In this document: positions 45,482 to 56,371 of the stretch, piece by piece
How the letters are laid out: each line of letters begins with the position of its first letter
Position numbering within the stretch: position 1 is the stretch's first letter
Notes under the pieces: generated by a model
Databases searched by the model: none
What the model saw: only the letters and a program-made list of their open reading frames with translations
Told to the model about the DNA's origin: nothing
Made by a program: the position numbers and the translations under genes
Source: JAJXWB01 sp965246795
GTDB taxonomy: Bacteria; Pseudomonadota; Alphaproteobacteria; Rhizobiales; Beijerinckiaceae
Length of the DNA stretch: 64,000 nucleotides
Assembly (NCBI GenBank): GCA_965246795.1
Contig: CBDFFN010000012.1
Span: 62,001-126,000 of the forward strand
Reading direction: 5' to 3'

Positions 45482-46747
45482 TCATCGGACCGGCGCTGCG
45501 AGCGACGCCTGCTGGACGGCTGCAGCCGTCGCCGCCGTCGTTTCGATTGCCGCGAACGTATGCGCGAACTGGTACGCCGACTGCACGACGCCGCTGTAGG
45601 TGGCGTCGGCCGCGCCGAGTTGCAGCGTCGTGCTCGCATTGTCGCGTGTGAGCGCCCATTCGCCCAAACCTGCAACCCAGTTGGTCGAGGCCGCGAAGGC
45701 TTCCAGCCGTTGCGCATCGACCAGAGTGAAGACCTCGCGGACATCGTCGTTCTGCCCGATCATCGGCGTGATGCCGACCTTCGTGACGGACGCGATGCCG
45801 AGCTGCGTGAGCTGTGTCTCGGCGGCGCGGGCCGCAGTGACGGCGTTCGTGTACATGGCGTTGACGCCGGTACCTTTCGGCGCGGCCTCTTTCGGATTGC
45901 CGTCGTAATAGTCCATCGCCATGATGTTGACGGTGTCGATCCGCACATGATCCGTGATGGCCTGCTTCAAAACGCCGATGTCGTTGCCGATGCCCGCGGC
46001 GGCCGCGGCCGCATCGTTCGCCGCATTCGTCGCCTGACCGTTCGGAAGCGTTTGCAAACCCTTCGGCGTCACGGCCAACGTAAACGAAATCTTGAGATCG
46101 GGATTCTTTCTTTCCAGACCGGCGATCGCGAGATCGCGCAGATGGTTGGCCGCGAAGTTGTCGACTGTGGCGGTGTTTTCGATGTCGAAGTCGAGATGAT
46201 CGACGCCATACTGGTTGATCACGGACTGGTATTCTGCCTGCAACCGCGCTGCGCTCAGGCCGTGCGCGGCCGCGTAAACCGCAGGATCGATTCCACTCGC
46301 GCCACCGATCGAAATCGTGACGGTTCCGCCTTTCGCTTCAAGCGCCTTCACTTCGCGGATTATCGTAGCGGAGGTTTCGCGCATGCGCGTGCCAAGGCCA
46401 CCCCACGACAGGCTCGGAAGGCCGTTTTTCAGAACGACATCGCCATTGGTATCGACGGTCGTCTGCATGAAGGCGAGCGTGAGGTTGTTCACGCCAGATG
46501 CGTTGGAAATCGCAGTCACGTCTGTGGCCCAAAGCGACATGTCGACATAGGGCGAAAAGTACTTTGCAGGGCCGGCAGCCGCCGTAGCGATCGCGGGTGC
46601 AGCAGCATTCGCGGACATGAACGCGCCCGCATCGGCGTAGACGAAATGCCCGCCGTCGAGGCGCAAAACGTCGAAAGAGTCAGACGAATATCCCTCATCG
46701 AAGGAGGGCTTTGTGTGGGCGTTTGCAGGCGTCGCGACCGGCTTCAT
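45482..46747 (-). CDS. GH18-like (chitinase-family) protein
   Basis: A 421-residue protein with a TIM-barrel glycosidase pattern. KYFSPYVDMSLW opens the barrel, VTISIGGASG is strand 3, and VDHLDFDIE (D183, D186, D188, E190) is the DxxDxDxE signature with E190 as likely proton donor; VNIMAMDYYD matches strand 6. No Sec signal peptide is seen at the N terminus (MKPVATPANAHTKPSFDE), so export is unclear. The start is uncertain; 46747 is preferred and 46792 is in frame. It lies downstream of lpxB, convergent with frmA. Confidence 0.75.
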   Translation of the reverse strand: MKPVATPANAHTKPSFDEGYSSDSFDVLRLDGGHFVYADAGAFMSANAAAPAIATAAAGPAKYFSPYVDMSLWATDVTAISNASGVNNLTLAFMQTTVDTNGDVVLKNGLPSLSWGGLGTRMRETSATIIREVKALEAKGGTVTISIGGASGIDPAVYAAAHGLSAARLQAEYQSVINQYGVDHLDFDIENTATVDNFAANHLRDLAIAGLERKNPDLKISFTLAVTPKGLQTLPNGQATNAANDAAAAAAGIGNDIGVLKQAITDHVRIDTVNIMAMDYYDGNPKEAAPKGTGVNAMYTNAVTAARAAETQLTQLGIASVTKVGITPMIGQNDDVREVFTLVDAQRLEAFAASTNWVAGLGEWALTRDNASTTLQLGAADATYSGVVQSAYQFAHTFAAIETTAATAAAVQQASLAAPVR

Positions 46748-46877
46748 GTTTTGCCCGCACTCTATGCTTAACGAGGATTGAGGGCCTATCATCGCGGCTT
46801 TGCCGCGACAACGACGCGAAGGCGAAAATCTCCGCCTCGCCAATGGAGTGTGCTGGGTCGAGCTAGGACTAGACGAC

Positions 46878-48020
46878 TTAGGTCCGTACAGCCGCCATCA
46901 CCGCCTTCGCTGCCGCCATACTCGGCGCCACACCACCCGGCGGCGTGAGAAGGCCCGGCAGACGCGAGAAGGCGTCGATCTGACGCGAGCGACCCATTCC
47001 GTTCTGCACCAGCGGTTGAAGTGCCGCAGCGAGGCGCGGCGGCGTGCAATCCTCCTGCAGGAATTCGGGAATGGCGTTTTCGCCAAGAATCAGGTTCGCG
47101 AGCACGATCGACGGGACGTCGATGAAGAAACGCGCCAGCGACTCCAGCGGACCGACCTTGTAGGCGACAGCCATAGGTACGCCAGCAAGCGCGACTTCGA
47201 GAGTCGCCGTCCCCGACGCGACGAGCGCCGCGCGTGCGCGACGCATGGCGGCGAGCTTCTCGGCATCGGTGCTGACGATCTGCGGCTTCACAGGCCAGCT
47301 CGCGAGTTCGATCCAGATGTCGTCGACGAGATGCGGCACAGCCGCGAGGATCACTTCCATCGGTCGGTCGAGGCGCGCGAGACGGGCAAGCGTCTGCCCG
47401 AACACCGGCATCAGCCGCGCAATCTCGGACCGCCGCGAACCCGGCATGAGCAGGAAAGTCGGAATGTCGGCTTCCCGCGCCGCAGCCTCTTCTTCGTTCG
47501 GCTGCATCTCATGGAGATGTTCGATGAGCGGATGGCCTACGAAATCACACGGCGGGCCTTCCAGCCGCACGTAGGCGCTGGGCTCGAACGGCAGCAGCGC
47601 CAGCACGCGATCGACATAGGCGCGCATCGCCTTCGCTCGGCCGGGTCGCCACGCCCAAACGGTCGGACTGACGTAGTCGACGATCGGGATTTTCGGCGCC
47701 GTTGCGCGGATACGCTTCGCGACGCGATGCGTGAAGTCGGGACTGTCGATAATGACGACGACGTCGGGCGCAAAGGCGACAGCCGCCTTCGCGGTCTCGT
47801 CAATACGTTTCATCAGTTGCGGCAGCCGGCTCAGGACGGCCGTAAAACCCATGACCGAGAGTTCGCGCATCGGGAAAAGACTAGTGAGCCCTGCCCGGCC
47901 CATCGCATCGCCGCCGACGCCGTCCACTCGCAGCGCCGGCTCGAGCATGCGAAGCGCCGCGATCAATTTCGCGCCGAGGTAGTCGCCCGATCTCTCGCCG
48001 GCGATGAGAAACACTTTCAT
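46878..48020 (-). CDS. lpxB: Lipid-A-disaccharide synthase
   Basis: A 380-residue GT19 enzyme joining UDP-diacylglucosamine and lipid X. Opening VFLIAGERSGDYLGAKLIAALR, DSPDFTHRVAKRIRATAPKIPIVDYVSPTVWAWRPGRAKAM and VLALLPFEPSAYVRLEGPPCDFVGHPLIE, then LLMPGSRRSEI and VASGTATLEVALAGVPMAVAYK are diagnostic. The ATG at 48020 overlaps the lpxA stop (ATGA). LpxI, which normally lies between lpxA and lpxB in alphaproteobacteria and supplies lipid X, is missing here. Confidence 0.96.
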   Translation of the reverse strand: MKVFLIAGERSGDYLGAKLIAALRMLEPALRVDGVGGDAMGRAGLTSLFPMRELSVMGFTAVLSRLPQLMKRIDETAKAAVAFAPDVVVIIDSPDFTHRVAKRIRATAPKIPIVDYVSPTVWAWRPGRAKAMRAYVDRVLALLPFEPSAYVRLEGPPCDFVGHPLIEHLHEMQPNEEEAAAREADIPTFLLMPGSRRSEIARLMPVFGQTLARLARLDRPMEVILAAVPHLVDDIWIELASWPVKPQIVSTDAEKLAAMRRARAALVASGTATLEVALAGVPMAVAYKVGPLESLARFFIDVPSIVLANLILGENAIPEFLQEDCTPPRLAAALQPLVQNGMGRSRQIDAFSRLPGLLTPPGGVAPSMAAAKAVMAAVRT

Positions 48021-48832
48021 GATACGTCGCCCTGCAGGTCGACTGCGGCATCCGGCGCGCATAGTGGGCGACGGACCCGTCCTTTCACGAAAGCGACTAC
48101 GGCAGCGACGAGAGGATCGTCACCCCATTGCGCTGCGATGCCGGAGATGCGCGCTTCCAGCGTATCCTCCTGCGCGAAAAGTCTTTCGACGACCGCCTGC
48201 AACGCACGGATCGACGCCGCAGGCGCACCGCTGCGCCGAAGCCCTACGAGGTTCAGGCCAGCGAGCCGCGCGCGATTGCCAACGGCCAGTCCGTACGGAA
48301 TGAGGTCGCCTTCGAGGCCGGACATACCTCCGACGAAAGCGCCTTTGCCGACACGTGCGAACTGATGCACGGCGACACCCCCGCCAAGCACAGCGCCATC
48401 GCCGATCCGCACGTGACCCGCCAGCATCACGTTATTCGACAGCACAACATCGTTCCCGACCTCGCAATCATGGCCCACATGCGATCCCGCAAGAAGCGTG
48501 CAACGATCGCCCACGCGCGTCACAAGACCCCCGCCCCGCGTGCCCGGATTGATGGTGACGCCTTCACGGACAGTGCAGCCCGCGCCGATGCGGAGCGTCG
48601 AGCCTTCGCCCTTCCATTTCAGATCCTGCGGCGGATGGCCGAGCGACGCGAAAGGATAGACCTGCGTGCCCTCTCCGATCATGGTCTCGCCGGCAATCAC
48701 GACATGCGAATGAAGCACGACGCCTGCGGCAAGCGTTACCTGCGGCCCGACCACACAGAATGGCCCGACCGTAAGGTCATCGGCAAGCGTTGCCGCGGGA
48801 TCGACGACGGCGCTCGCATGGACGTCGGGCAT
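48017..48832 (-). CDS. lpxA: UDP-N-acetylglucosamine acyltransferase
   Basis: A 271-residue trimeric left-handed beta-helix acyltransferase, the first step of lipid A synthesis. Hexapeptide repeats run from residue 5 to about 190 (VHASAVVDPAATLADDLTVGPFCVV; INPGTRGGGLVTRVGDRCTLLAGSHVGHDCEV with catalytic His in GSHVGHD). The C-terminal helical domain includes SGLEGDLIPYGLAVGNRARLAGLNLVGLRR. The ATG at 48832, 10 bp after fabZ, is preferred over an ATG further upstream. Confidence 0.96.
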   Translation of the reverse strand: MPDVHASAVVDPAATLADDLTVGPFCVVGPQVTLAAGVVLHSHVVIAGETMIGEGTQVYPFASLGHPPQDLKWKGEGSTLRIGAGCTVREGVTINPGTRGGGLVTRVGDRCTLLAGSHVGHDCEVGNDVVLSNNVMLAGHVRIGDGAVLGGGVAVHQFARVGKGAFVGGMSGLEGDLIPYGLAVGNRARLAGLNLVGLRRSGAPAASIRALQAVVERLFAQEDTLEARISGIAAQWGDDPLVAAVVAFVKGRVRRPLCAPDAAVDLQGDVS

Positions 48833-48842
48833 GCGCGGAAAT

Positions 48843-49310
48843 TCAGGTAGGCGGCGCGAGCATCGCACTGATCTCGGCCTCGGCGACGACTTGGCCATCG
48901 ACCATCGCTCGGCCTGAGAACCAATGCATCGAGCGGCGCTGGTTGGTGCGCGTCATGTGATATTCGAGCCGGTCACCGGGCAGCACGGGCTTGCGGAATT
49001 TCGCCTTGTCGATCGTCATGAAGTACACGACCGGCGGTGGCCCCTCGCCGCCCGCGGCCGCGATGCAGATGGCACCCGCGGTCTGCGCCATGCCCTCGAT
49101 GATAAGCACGCCCGGCATAACCGGACGTCCGGGAAAGTGGCCCTGGAAATGCGGCTCGTTGAACGTCACGTTCTTGATGCCGACACAGGATTTGTCGCCG
49201 TCGATCGACACGATGCGGTCGACGAGAAGAAGCGGATAGCGGTGCGGCAGGCTCGCGAGGATTTTCGCGATATCGAAAGATTCGAGCGTCTGGACAAGGC
49301 TTTCTGACAC
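48843..49310 (-). CDS. fabZ: 3-hydroxyacyl-ACP dehydratase FabZ
   Basis: A 155-residue hotdog-fold dehydratase of fatty-acid elongation. YPLLLVDRIVSIDGDKSCVGIKNVTFNEPHFQGHFPGRPVMPGVLIIEGMAQTAG contains the catalytic His of HFPGRPVMPGV and Glu of EGMAQ. It lies 12 bp after lpxD in the envelope operon, so 3-hydroxyacyl-ACP is routed between fatty acid and lipid A synthesis. Confidence 0.97.
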   Translation of the reverse strand: MSESLVQTLESFDIAKILASLPHRYPLLLVDRIVSIDGDKSCVGIKNVTFNEPHFQGHFPGRPVMPGVLIIEGMAQTAGAICIAAAGGEGPPPVVYFMTIDKAKFRKPVLPGDRLEYHMTRTNQRRSMHWFSGRAMVDGQVVAEAEISAMLAPPT

Positions 49311-49322
49311 GCGGACCTTCCT

Positions 49323-50351
49323 TCAATCGATAGCGGCGTAGCGATTGCGTACGGCATCGCGCAGCCAAGCAGTTGCAGGTCGCGCCGGCGACCCGCCGAC
49401 ACGCGCACCGGCCGGCACATCGTGCAGCACGCCCGACTGGCCGGCAATGCGTGCACCGCGGCCGATTGTCAGATGGCCGCCGATACCCGCCTGCCCCCCG
49501 ACCATGACGAAATCGCCGATGGTGGTGGAGCCCGCGACGCCCGACTGCGCCGCGAAAAGGCAGTGTCGGCCGACAATGACGTTGTGGCCGATCTGGACGA
49601 GGTTATCGAGCTTCGTCCCCTCGCCGATGATCGTGTCGTCGAGCGCGCCGCGATCGACGGTAACATTCGCTCCAAGCTCCACATCGTCCTGCAGGATAAC
49701 GCGTCCGAGCTGCGGCACCTTCGTGTGTCCTCGCGCGCCCGGTACGAAGCCAAAGCCATCCTGCCCGATGCGCGCACCGGCATGCACCGTAACGCGGTCG
49801 CCGAGGATCGCATGCGTCAGAGTGACGTGTGGACCGATCGTGCAATCCCGACCGACTCGCACGCCGTCGCCAACGAAGGCGCCCGGACCAATTCGCGTAC
49901 CGGTACCGATCTCGACCTGCCGGCCGATGGTGGCGCCGGACGCGATCGTCGCGCCAATCTCGAGCCGCGCCGTCGCGTCGATCGTCGCGCCAATGGAGAT
50001 GCCAGGCGTCAGACCACCGAGCGTACGCAATGCGTCGGGATAAAGCACGGCTGCAAGACGCGCAAAGGCGCGCGCGGGCTCGGCAGCGTAGAGAAGCGCG
50101 ATGTGGCTTGGCGCGAGCGACGCGTCTGCTTCGCGGAGAATGCAAGAGCCGGCGCGCGATATGCGTAGCGCGTCTGCATGACGCGGTCCGGATAAAAAGG
50201 CGAGGTCGCGTGCGCCAGCCGTGTCGAGCGACGCGAGGCCATTTATCGCGCGATCACTCTGAGCACGGTCGGCAAGCGTCGCACCGACAAGTTCAGCGAC
50301 ATCACGCAAGCTCGACGAATGCATCGCTTGCAGGAACCGTGCATCGCTCAT
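49323..50351 (-). CDS. lpxD: UDP-3-O-acyl-glucosamine N-acyltransferase
   Basis: A 342-residue enzyme adding the second 3-hydroxyacyl chain. The N-terminal uridine-binding domain (LAELVGATLADRAQSDRAINGLASLDTAGARDLAFLSGPRHAD) is followed by a left-handed beta-helix of hexapeptide repeats and GHNVIVGRHCLFAAQSGVAGSTTIGDF. It follows bamA after 62 bp on the same strand. Confidence 0.96.
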   Translation of the reverse strand: MSDARFLQAMHSSSLRDVAELVGATLADRAQSDRAINGLASLDTAGARDLAFLSGPRHADALRISRAGSCILREADASLAPSHIALLYAAEPARAFARLAAVLYPDALRTLGGLTPGISIGATIDATARLEIGATIASGATIGRQVEIGTGTRIGPGAFVGDGVRVGRDCTIGPHVTLTHAILGDRVTVHAGARIGQDGFGFVPGARGHTKVPQLGRVILQDDVELGANVTVDRGALDDTIIGEGTKLDNLVQIGHNVIVGRHCLFAAQSGVAGSTTIGDFVMVGGQAGIGGHLTIGRGARIAGQSGVLHDVPAGARVGGSPARPATAWLRDAVRNRYAAID

Positions 50352-50413
50352 GCATGTAAGCCTCGAAAGGCTACCGCGACGCCAGGGTGCGGCGTCGCGC
50401 TAATCGTTTCCGC

Positions 50414-52777
50414 TCAGAAGCTCGAGCCACCGGAGAAGCGGAAGACCTGCGTCTGGTCAAACTTCGACTTCGTCAAAGCTTTCGCAAGATCGAAACGAAT
50501 CGGGCCGAGCGGCGACTGCCAGAGAAGCGATGCGCCGACGGACGAACGGATCTGCCTCGAATCGCCGCCAATCGACAGACACGAACCCGGACCATACAGC
50601 GGCGACGACACCAGCGTCGGTACGCAACCCGTTGCCGCGAGGATCGGGCCCGTTGTCGGGTCGTTGCCGTAGATCGCGTAGTCCGTGTAGTTGGTGAAGT
50701 TGGTCGGACCCTTGTAGCCGAACAGCGTACCAGCATCCGCAAACACCGCGCCGCGCAGACCTATTTCCTTCGGCAGACCATAGATCGGGAACTGCGCTTC
50801 GATCGTTGCACCGACGTAGGTCGTGCCGCCGATGCCGTTGCCCTTAAGGTTGATCGGGTTCGAGATGTCGCGCGGACCGATGCCGCCCGGCGCGAAGCCA
50901 CGAACGAGGTTCGGACCGAGGTTGAACTGGTCGGTGACGCGCAGCGGCCTGCCAAGACCGTACATCTGACCACCCTGCAGACGGCCAAATGCCACCACAT
51001 CGTCGAAGATCTCACGGTAGTAGCGGAAATCCGCCACCGCCCGGAAGAAGCGCGAATCGCCGCCGGCACCCGCAAGGTCCGTCGCAATCGACGCGGTGAT
51101 ACCACTCGTCGGGTTCTTCGGATTATCGAGCGTGTTGTAGGCCAGCGTCAGGCCGAACATCGAAGTGATCTTCGTGCCCTGCTGCGCCTTGATCGCGATC
51201 GAGGCTTCACCGTTCGACGCACAGTTGAAGAACGGATTCGCCGGAAGAGCACCCGGCGCGCCAGGCGTCAGGATCGGATACGGAAAGCTGCAATCGTCGT
51301 ACGGGTGCTTCAGGTCGTTCGGGACATGAAGATACGTCGAGTACAGCGAATAGCGCGGCGCAAGCGTCAGTTCGTCGGTGATCGGGATACCGAAGCGCAA
51401 GCCACCGCCGACGATCGTGCTGTTGTAGAACGCGTAGCGCGATGTGTCGTTCTTCTTCGCATAGAGGTCGAAGCCAGCCGCAATGCGCGTGTCGAGGAAG
51501 TACGGCTCCGTGAAGTTGAACTCGATGCCGCGCGTACGCTGACCGAGCGTCAGGCCGAGCTTCACATACTGACCACGGCCCATAAAATTCGATTCGCTGA
51601 CCGAGACCTCGCCGATGAATCCGTCGGTGGTCGAGTAACCGCCGGAGACCGAGAAGTTGCCGGTGGGCTGATCTTCGACATCGACGTTGACGACCACGCG
51701 GTCGGATGCCGAGCCCGGCTCGTTCGTGATGCGGACCTTCTTAAAATAGCCGAGGCCGTTCAGACGACGCTCCGCGCGATCGATCAGGACGCGGTTGTAG
51801 GCATCGCCCTCTCCGATCTCGAACTCGCGGCGCACGACATAATCGCGCGTGCGGGTGTTACCGCGAATGCTGATGCGCTCGATGTAGACGCGCGGGCCTT
51901 CGTCGATGACGAAGTTGACCGTCACAGTGCGAGACCCGGGATCGCGGTCGCCGCGCGGGCGAACCTGCGAGAAGGCGTATCCACGACGGTTTATTTCCTT
52001 GGTCAGCCGCTCAACCGTCTTCTCGACCGCGTCGCCATTATAGGTGTCGCCTGGTGCAACGAGGACGTAGGGCTGCAGGCTCGCATCCGGCACGTCGGGC
52101 AGACGTGACGTCACGCCGACACTCGAGATCGTATACTGCGGGCCTTCCTCGATTGTCACCGTGAGGATGTAACCGCCAGCAGCAGCATCGAAGCGCGCGT
52201 CGCTGTTGATGACGCGGAAGTCGGCGTAGCCGTTCTTCAGGTAGAAGCGCCGGACGAGTTCAAGATCGGAAGCGATGCGCTCCGGATCATAAACGTCCGA
52301 TGTCTTCAGGAACGACAGGAAGTTCATTTCCGTCGTGGTCATGAGGCCAGTAAGGCGGCCCGTGCCATAGACGTTGTTGCCGACGAAGCGGATGTCTTTC
52401 ACGCCCGTCTTGCTGCCTTCGTCGATCGTGAAGACGACGTCGATGCGGCCGTTCGACAGATCGACGATGCGGTAGCTGACGGTTGCCGCAGCACGGCCCG
52501 AACGGCGATAGATCTCGCGGATACGCTGCACGTCCGCCTCGGCGACGGCTGGATCGAAAATGTAGCGCGACTTGGACGACACTTCCGCGGATAGCGTGTC
52601 GCCCTTGACCTTGCTGTTGCCCTCGAAGGCGACGCGATTGATCTGGATGCCCTTGGCGGCCGCAGAGGTGCGCACCACGGGCGCCTGGGCGTGCGCGAAG
52701 GAAACCGAAGACCCGAGCCCAACTGCGACGATCGCAGCGCAGGCAACGCGCATCCAGCCTTGTGGTCCGAAAAGCAT
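50414..52777 (-). CDS. bamA: Outer membrane protein assembly factor BamA
   Basis: A 787-residue outer-membrane protein. A signal peptide ends at AHAQA (about residue 32). Five POTRA domains cover about residues 45-385 (IQINRVAFEGNSKVKGDTLSAE; VKDIRFVGNNVYGTGRLTGLM; RVYIERISIRGNTRTRDYVVRREFEIGEGDAYN). The 16-strand barrel, with VRGFAPGGIGPRD (the conserved VRGF motif), ends in the terminal Phe of RFSGGSSF, the beta-signal. The ATG at 52777 follows AAGGGATCGGGG; a GTG at 52795 is in frame. Confidence 0.97.
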   Translation of the reverse strand: MLFGPQGWMRVACAAIVAVGLGSSVSFAHAQAPVVRTSAAAKGIQINRVAFEGNSKVKGDTLSAEVSSKSRYIFDPAVAEADVQRIREIYRRSGRAAATVSYRIVDLSNGRIDVVFTIDEGSKTGVKDIRFVGNNVYGTGRLTGLMTTTEMNFLSFLKTSDVYDPERIASDLELVRRFYLKNGYADFRVINSDARFDAAAGGYILTVTIEEGPQYTISSVGVTSRLPDVPDASLQPYVLVAPGDTYNGDAVEKTVERLTKEINRRGYAFSQVRPRGDRDPGSRTVTVNFVIDEGPRVYIERISIRGNTRTRDYVVRREFEIGEGDAYNRVLIDRAERRLNGLGYFKKVRITNEPGSASDRVVVNVDVEDQPTGNFSVSGGYSTTDGFIGEVSVSESNFMGRGQYVKLGLTLGQRTRGIEFNFTEPYFLDTRIAAGFDLYAKKNDTSRYAFYNSTIVGGGLRFGIPITDELTLAPRYSLYSTYLHVPNDLKHPYDDCSFPYPILTPGAPGALPANPFFNCASNGEASIAIKAQQGTKITSMFGLTLAYNTLDNPKNPTSGITASIATDLAGAGGDSRFFRAVADFRYYREIFDDVVAFGRLQGGQMYGLGRPLRVTDQFNLGPNLVRGFAPGGIGPRDISNPINLKGNGIGGTTYVGATIEAQFPIYGLPKEIGLRGAVFADAGTLFGYKGPTNFTNYTDYAIYGNDPTTGPILAATGCVPTLVSSPLYGPGSCLSIGGDSRQIRSSVGASLLWQSPLGPIRFDLAKALTKSKFDQTQVFRFSGGSSF

Positions 52778-53083
52778 CAACCCCGATCCCTTCACTCAGT
52801 CAGCGTCCACAATACGTGTTCGCCAGGCCGTTCCACGACGTTTTACGTCGCATGAATTGGTGCGGACCGTCGGTCGTTTCGCCGACTTTGCCGTGTTCCG
52901 CTTCTACTAGGTTTACCAAACATGGCAAACGCGGATCATTAATCCGCGGCCCTTTTCACCCCCGCGTGGCGCGCACGACACAAACGTGGTCAACACCGCG
53001 TTAAAGTTCTGGCGGGATTGGGGCAGCGGCCGTGGAACGCCGCCCGAAAAGCAGGTTTTTAGGCTTGCGTTTTGGGGTCTTCG
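52778..53083. other. Gene-free region between rseP and bamA
   Basis: No supported coding sequence. It holds a perfect 7-bp hairpin (52930-52948) and, nearer bamA, presumably a promoter that supplies bamA separately from rseP. AT-rich clusters and homopolymers near 53050-53070 show no clear element. Confidence 0.5.
52930..52948 (-). terminator. Hairpin between rseP and bamA
   Basis: CGCGGAT, loop CATTA and ATCCGCG form a perfect 7-bp stem. On the minus strand it is followed by TTTGCCATGTTT, a poor T-run, so it may be a partial terminator after rseP; on the plus strand it is followed by GCCCTTTT. Confidence 0.45.
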
Positions 53084-54241
53084 TCAGCCGCCGATTCCCA
53101 TGAAGCTGAGCGCGGCGGAGAATCGGGTCGAGATGTCGTTGTAGGTCGCGAAGACCATCAAACTGCCGACGACGGCAAGGCCGATGCGGAAGCCGAATTC
53201 CTGCGCCCGCTGGTTGAGCGCACGGCCGCGGATCGCCTCGATGGCGTAGAACACGAGATGTCCGCCATCGAGCAGCGGGATCGGCATCAGGTTAAGGAGG
53301 CCGATCGAGATCGACAGGACCGCGATCAGGTTGAGGATGGCGGAGAAGCCGAGCTTGGCCATCTCGCCAGACACGTGGGCAAGGCCGACCGGACCCGACA
53401 GCTGGTCCGGTGATTCCCGACCGGTCAGCAGACCACCGATGTAGCTCGATGTCCGTGCGACGACGAACCAGCTCTCCGACACCGCGATCTTCGTCGCATC
53501 GACGATGCCGTAGCTCTCCATGCGCCAGTTCTGGGCCTGCGAGCCGGCGCTGATACCGAGCACGCCGACCCGGCTCTTGCCGAGTGAGGTACTGATCTCG
53601 CTTAGGCGCGGCACGGCCGTCAGCGTCATGCCCTTACCGTCGCGGTCGACGAGGATGCGCAGCGTCTCGCCGGCGGATGCCGTCACGATGCGTTGGAACT
53701 CGACGAAACTGTCGACGCGCCGACCGTCGATCTCGAGCACGAGATCGCCCTTCTGGAAGCCGGCCGCCTCTGCAGCGCCGCCGACAACGACCGAATCGAC
53801 GCGCGGCAGCAACACCGCGCGTCCATAGGCGTAGAAGATGCCCGCGAAGACGACAATCGCGAGAATGAAATTGGCGATCGGTCCGGCCGCAACGGTCGCG
53901 GCACGTTTCCACACGGGTTGCGCGAAGAACGACACGGAGCGCTCGCTCTCCGGCATCTTTCGGGCAGCCGTGTCATCGGTGCCGCCCGCTGCCGTCGCGT
54001 CGCCGTGAAATTTCACGTAGCCGCCGAGCGGGAGTGCGGCGAGGCGCCAGCGCGTACCCTTGCTGTCGACGAACGCCGCGAGCTCGCGACCGAACCCAAG
54101 CGAGAAGACATCGACCTTGATGCCGCACCAGCGACCGACCAGGAAGTGCCCCATCTCGTGAATGAACACGACGACTGTGAGCACGAAAATGAAGGGGACG
54201 ATGTAGGTCGCCACGGTCAACAGGTGCTGCAGAAACGCCAT
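53084..54241 (-). CDS. rseP: Site-2 intramembrane metalloprotease RseP
   Basis: A 385-residue inner-membrane zinc protease. HEMGH in VVVFIHEMGHFLVG on the first helix and LDG in LLNLMPIPLLDGGHLVF supply the metal ligands; two PDZ-like segments are not clear, one PDZ (GGAAEAAGFQKGDLVLEIDGRRVDSFVEF) is. It cleaves anti-sigma factors and signal-peptide remnants. It lies 37 bp downstream of dxr. Confidence 0.96.
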   Translation of the reverse strand: MAFLQHLLTVATYIVPFIFVLTVVVFIHEMGHFLVGRWCGIKVDVFSLGFGRELAAFVDSKGTRWRLAALPLGGYVKFHGDATAAGGTDDTAARKMPESERSVSFFAQPVWKRAATVAAGPIANFILAIVVFAGIFYAYGRAVLLPRVDSVVVGGAAEAAGFQKGDLVLEIDGRRVDSFVEFQRIVTASAGETLRILVDRDGKGMTLTAVPRLSEISTSLGKSRVGVLGISAGSQAQNWRMESYGIVDATKIAVSESWFVVARTSSYIGGLLTGRESPDQLSGPVGLAHVSGEMAKLGFSAILNLIAVLSISIGLLNLMPIPLLDGGHLVFYAIEAIRGRALNQRAQEFGFRIGLAVVGSLMVFATYNDISTRFSAALSFMGIGG

Positions 54242-54278
54242 CTGGCCTCCGGATCGGGCGTGACGCCCAAACGCATGG

Positions 54279-55489
<1,211 letters not shown>

Positions 55490-55493
<4 letters not shown>

Positions 55494-56371
55494 CACCGAA
55501 ACAGCGCTTCGCCAACGGAGGAAGAATCGCGAACCACTGCTAGCAACGCGATCAGCGCGGCGGCCGTGATGAAGCCGTCGAGACGATCCATGACGCCGCC
55601 GTGGCCGGGAATCAGCCCGCTCGAATCCTTGACGCCGAAGCGGCGCTTCACGCCGGACTCCAGAAAGTCGCCGGCCTGCGAGGCCGCGGCGGCGACCAGA
55701 CCGATGGCCAGCAGCGGCAGCGGTGATACCGGCACGACCGGGCGGATCATCGCGACGGCAAGCCCGGCAAGCGCACCGCAGGCGATGCCGACGAGCGTGC
55801 CGGACCAAGTCTTGCCCGGCGAAACCGCCGGCCAGACCTTTGGCCCACCAATTGCGCGGCCGGCGAAATAGGCGCCGATGTCGGTCCCCCAAACGACGGC
55901 GAAGAGCCACACGATGGTGCGCACATCGAAGGGGCCTTCGACGAGCGCGCTCGTTGTCGGGCGGATCATCAGGATCGCGACGATCAGCGCGCCAGCATAG
56001 AGCACGCCTGCACCAGACCATGTCCGCAGGCCCGTTGCAGCGAGCGCGAAAACGACGGCACCGCCTGCCAATATGGCAAGCGCCGCAAAGTCTGCGGCGA
56101 GATTGACGGTCAGCGCCGCGGCGACACACAGCGCGACGCCCCCGGCGAGCCTGCGCAAGAGACGACGATGCTCCCCGACGATGCGCTGCCATTCCCAGTT
56201 CACCGCCCAGGCCGCGAGAAGCCAGAACAGAACGAAGGGAATGCCGCCGACGAGCAGCGATCCGATCGCGACAGCCCCAAGAACGACAGCGGACACGATG
56301 CGCAGACGCAGGTCGGCAAAAGATGCGACGCGCGTCGCGGGTTGCGCTGGAAGTCGAACGGTGTCGGCCAT
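55490..56371 (-). CDS. cdsA: Phosphatidate cytidylyltransferase
   Basis: A 293-residue inner-membrane enzyme forming CDP-diacylglycerol from phosphatidate and CTP. About eight hydrophobic segments; the signature near the C terminus is SGVKRRFGVKDSSGLIPGHGGVMDRLDGF. The start is ATG 56371, overlapping the uppS stop (TGATG). Its product feeds Pcs and other phospholipid enzymes. Confidence 0.96.

Noticed and set aside
46792..46812. GC-rich hairpin TCGCGGC-TTT-GCCGCGA as a terminator of lpxB
   Set aside because: The 7-bp stem is real, but no T-run follows on the minus strand, and it may lie within or just before the GH18-like coding start; left unassigned.
50387..52108. Long open frame opposite bamA
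   Set aside because: It is antisense to a clear BamA with all POTRA and barrel motifs; composition is Arg-rich as in shadow frames of high-GC genes.
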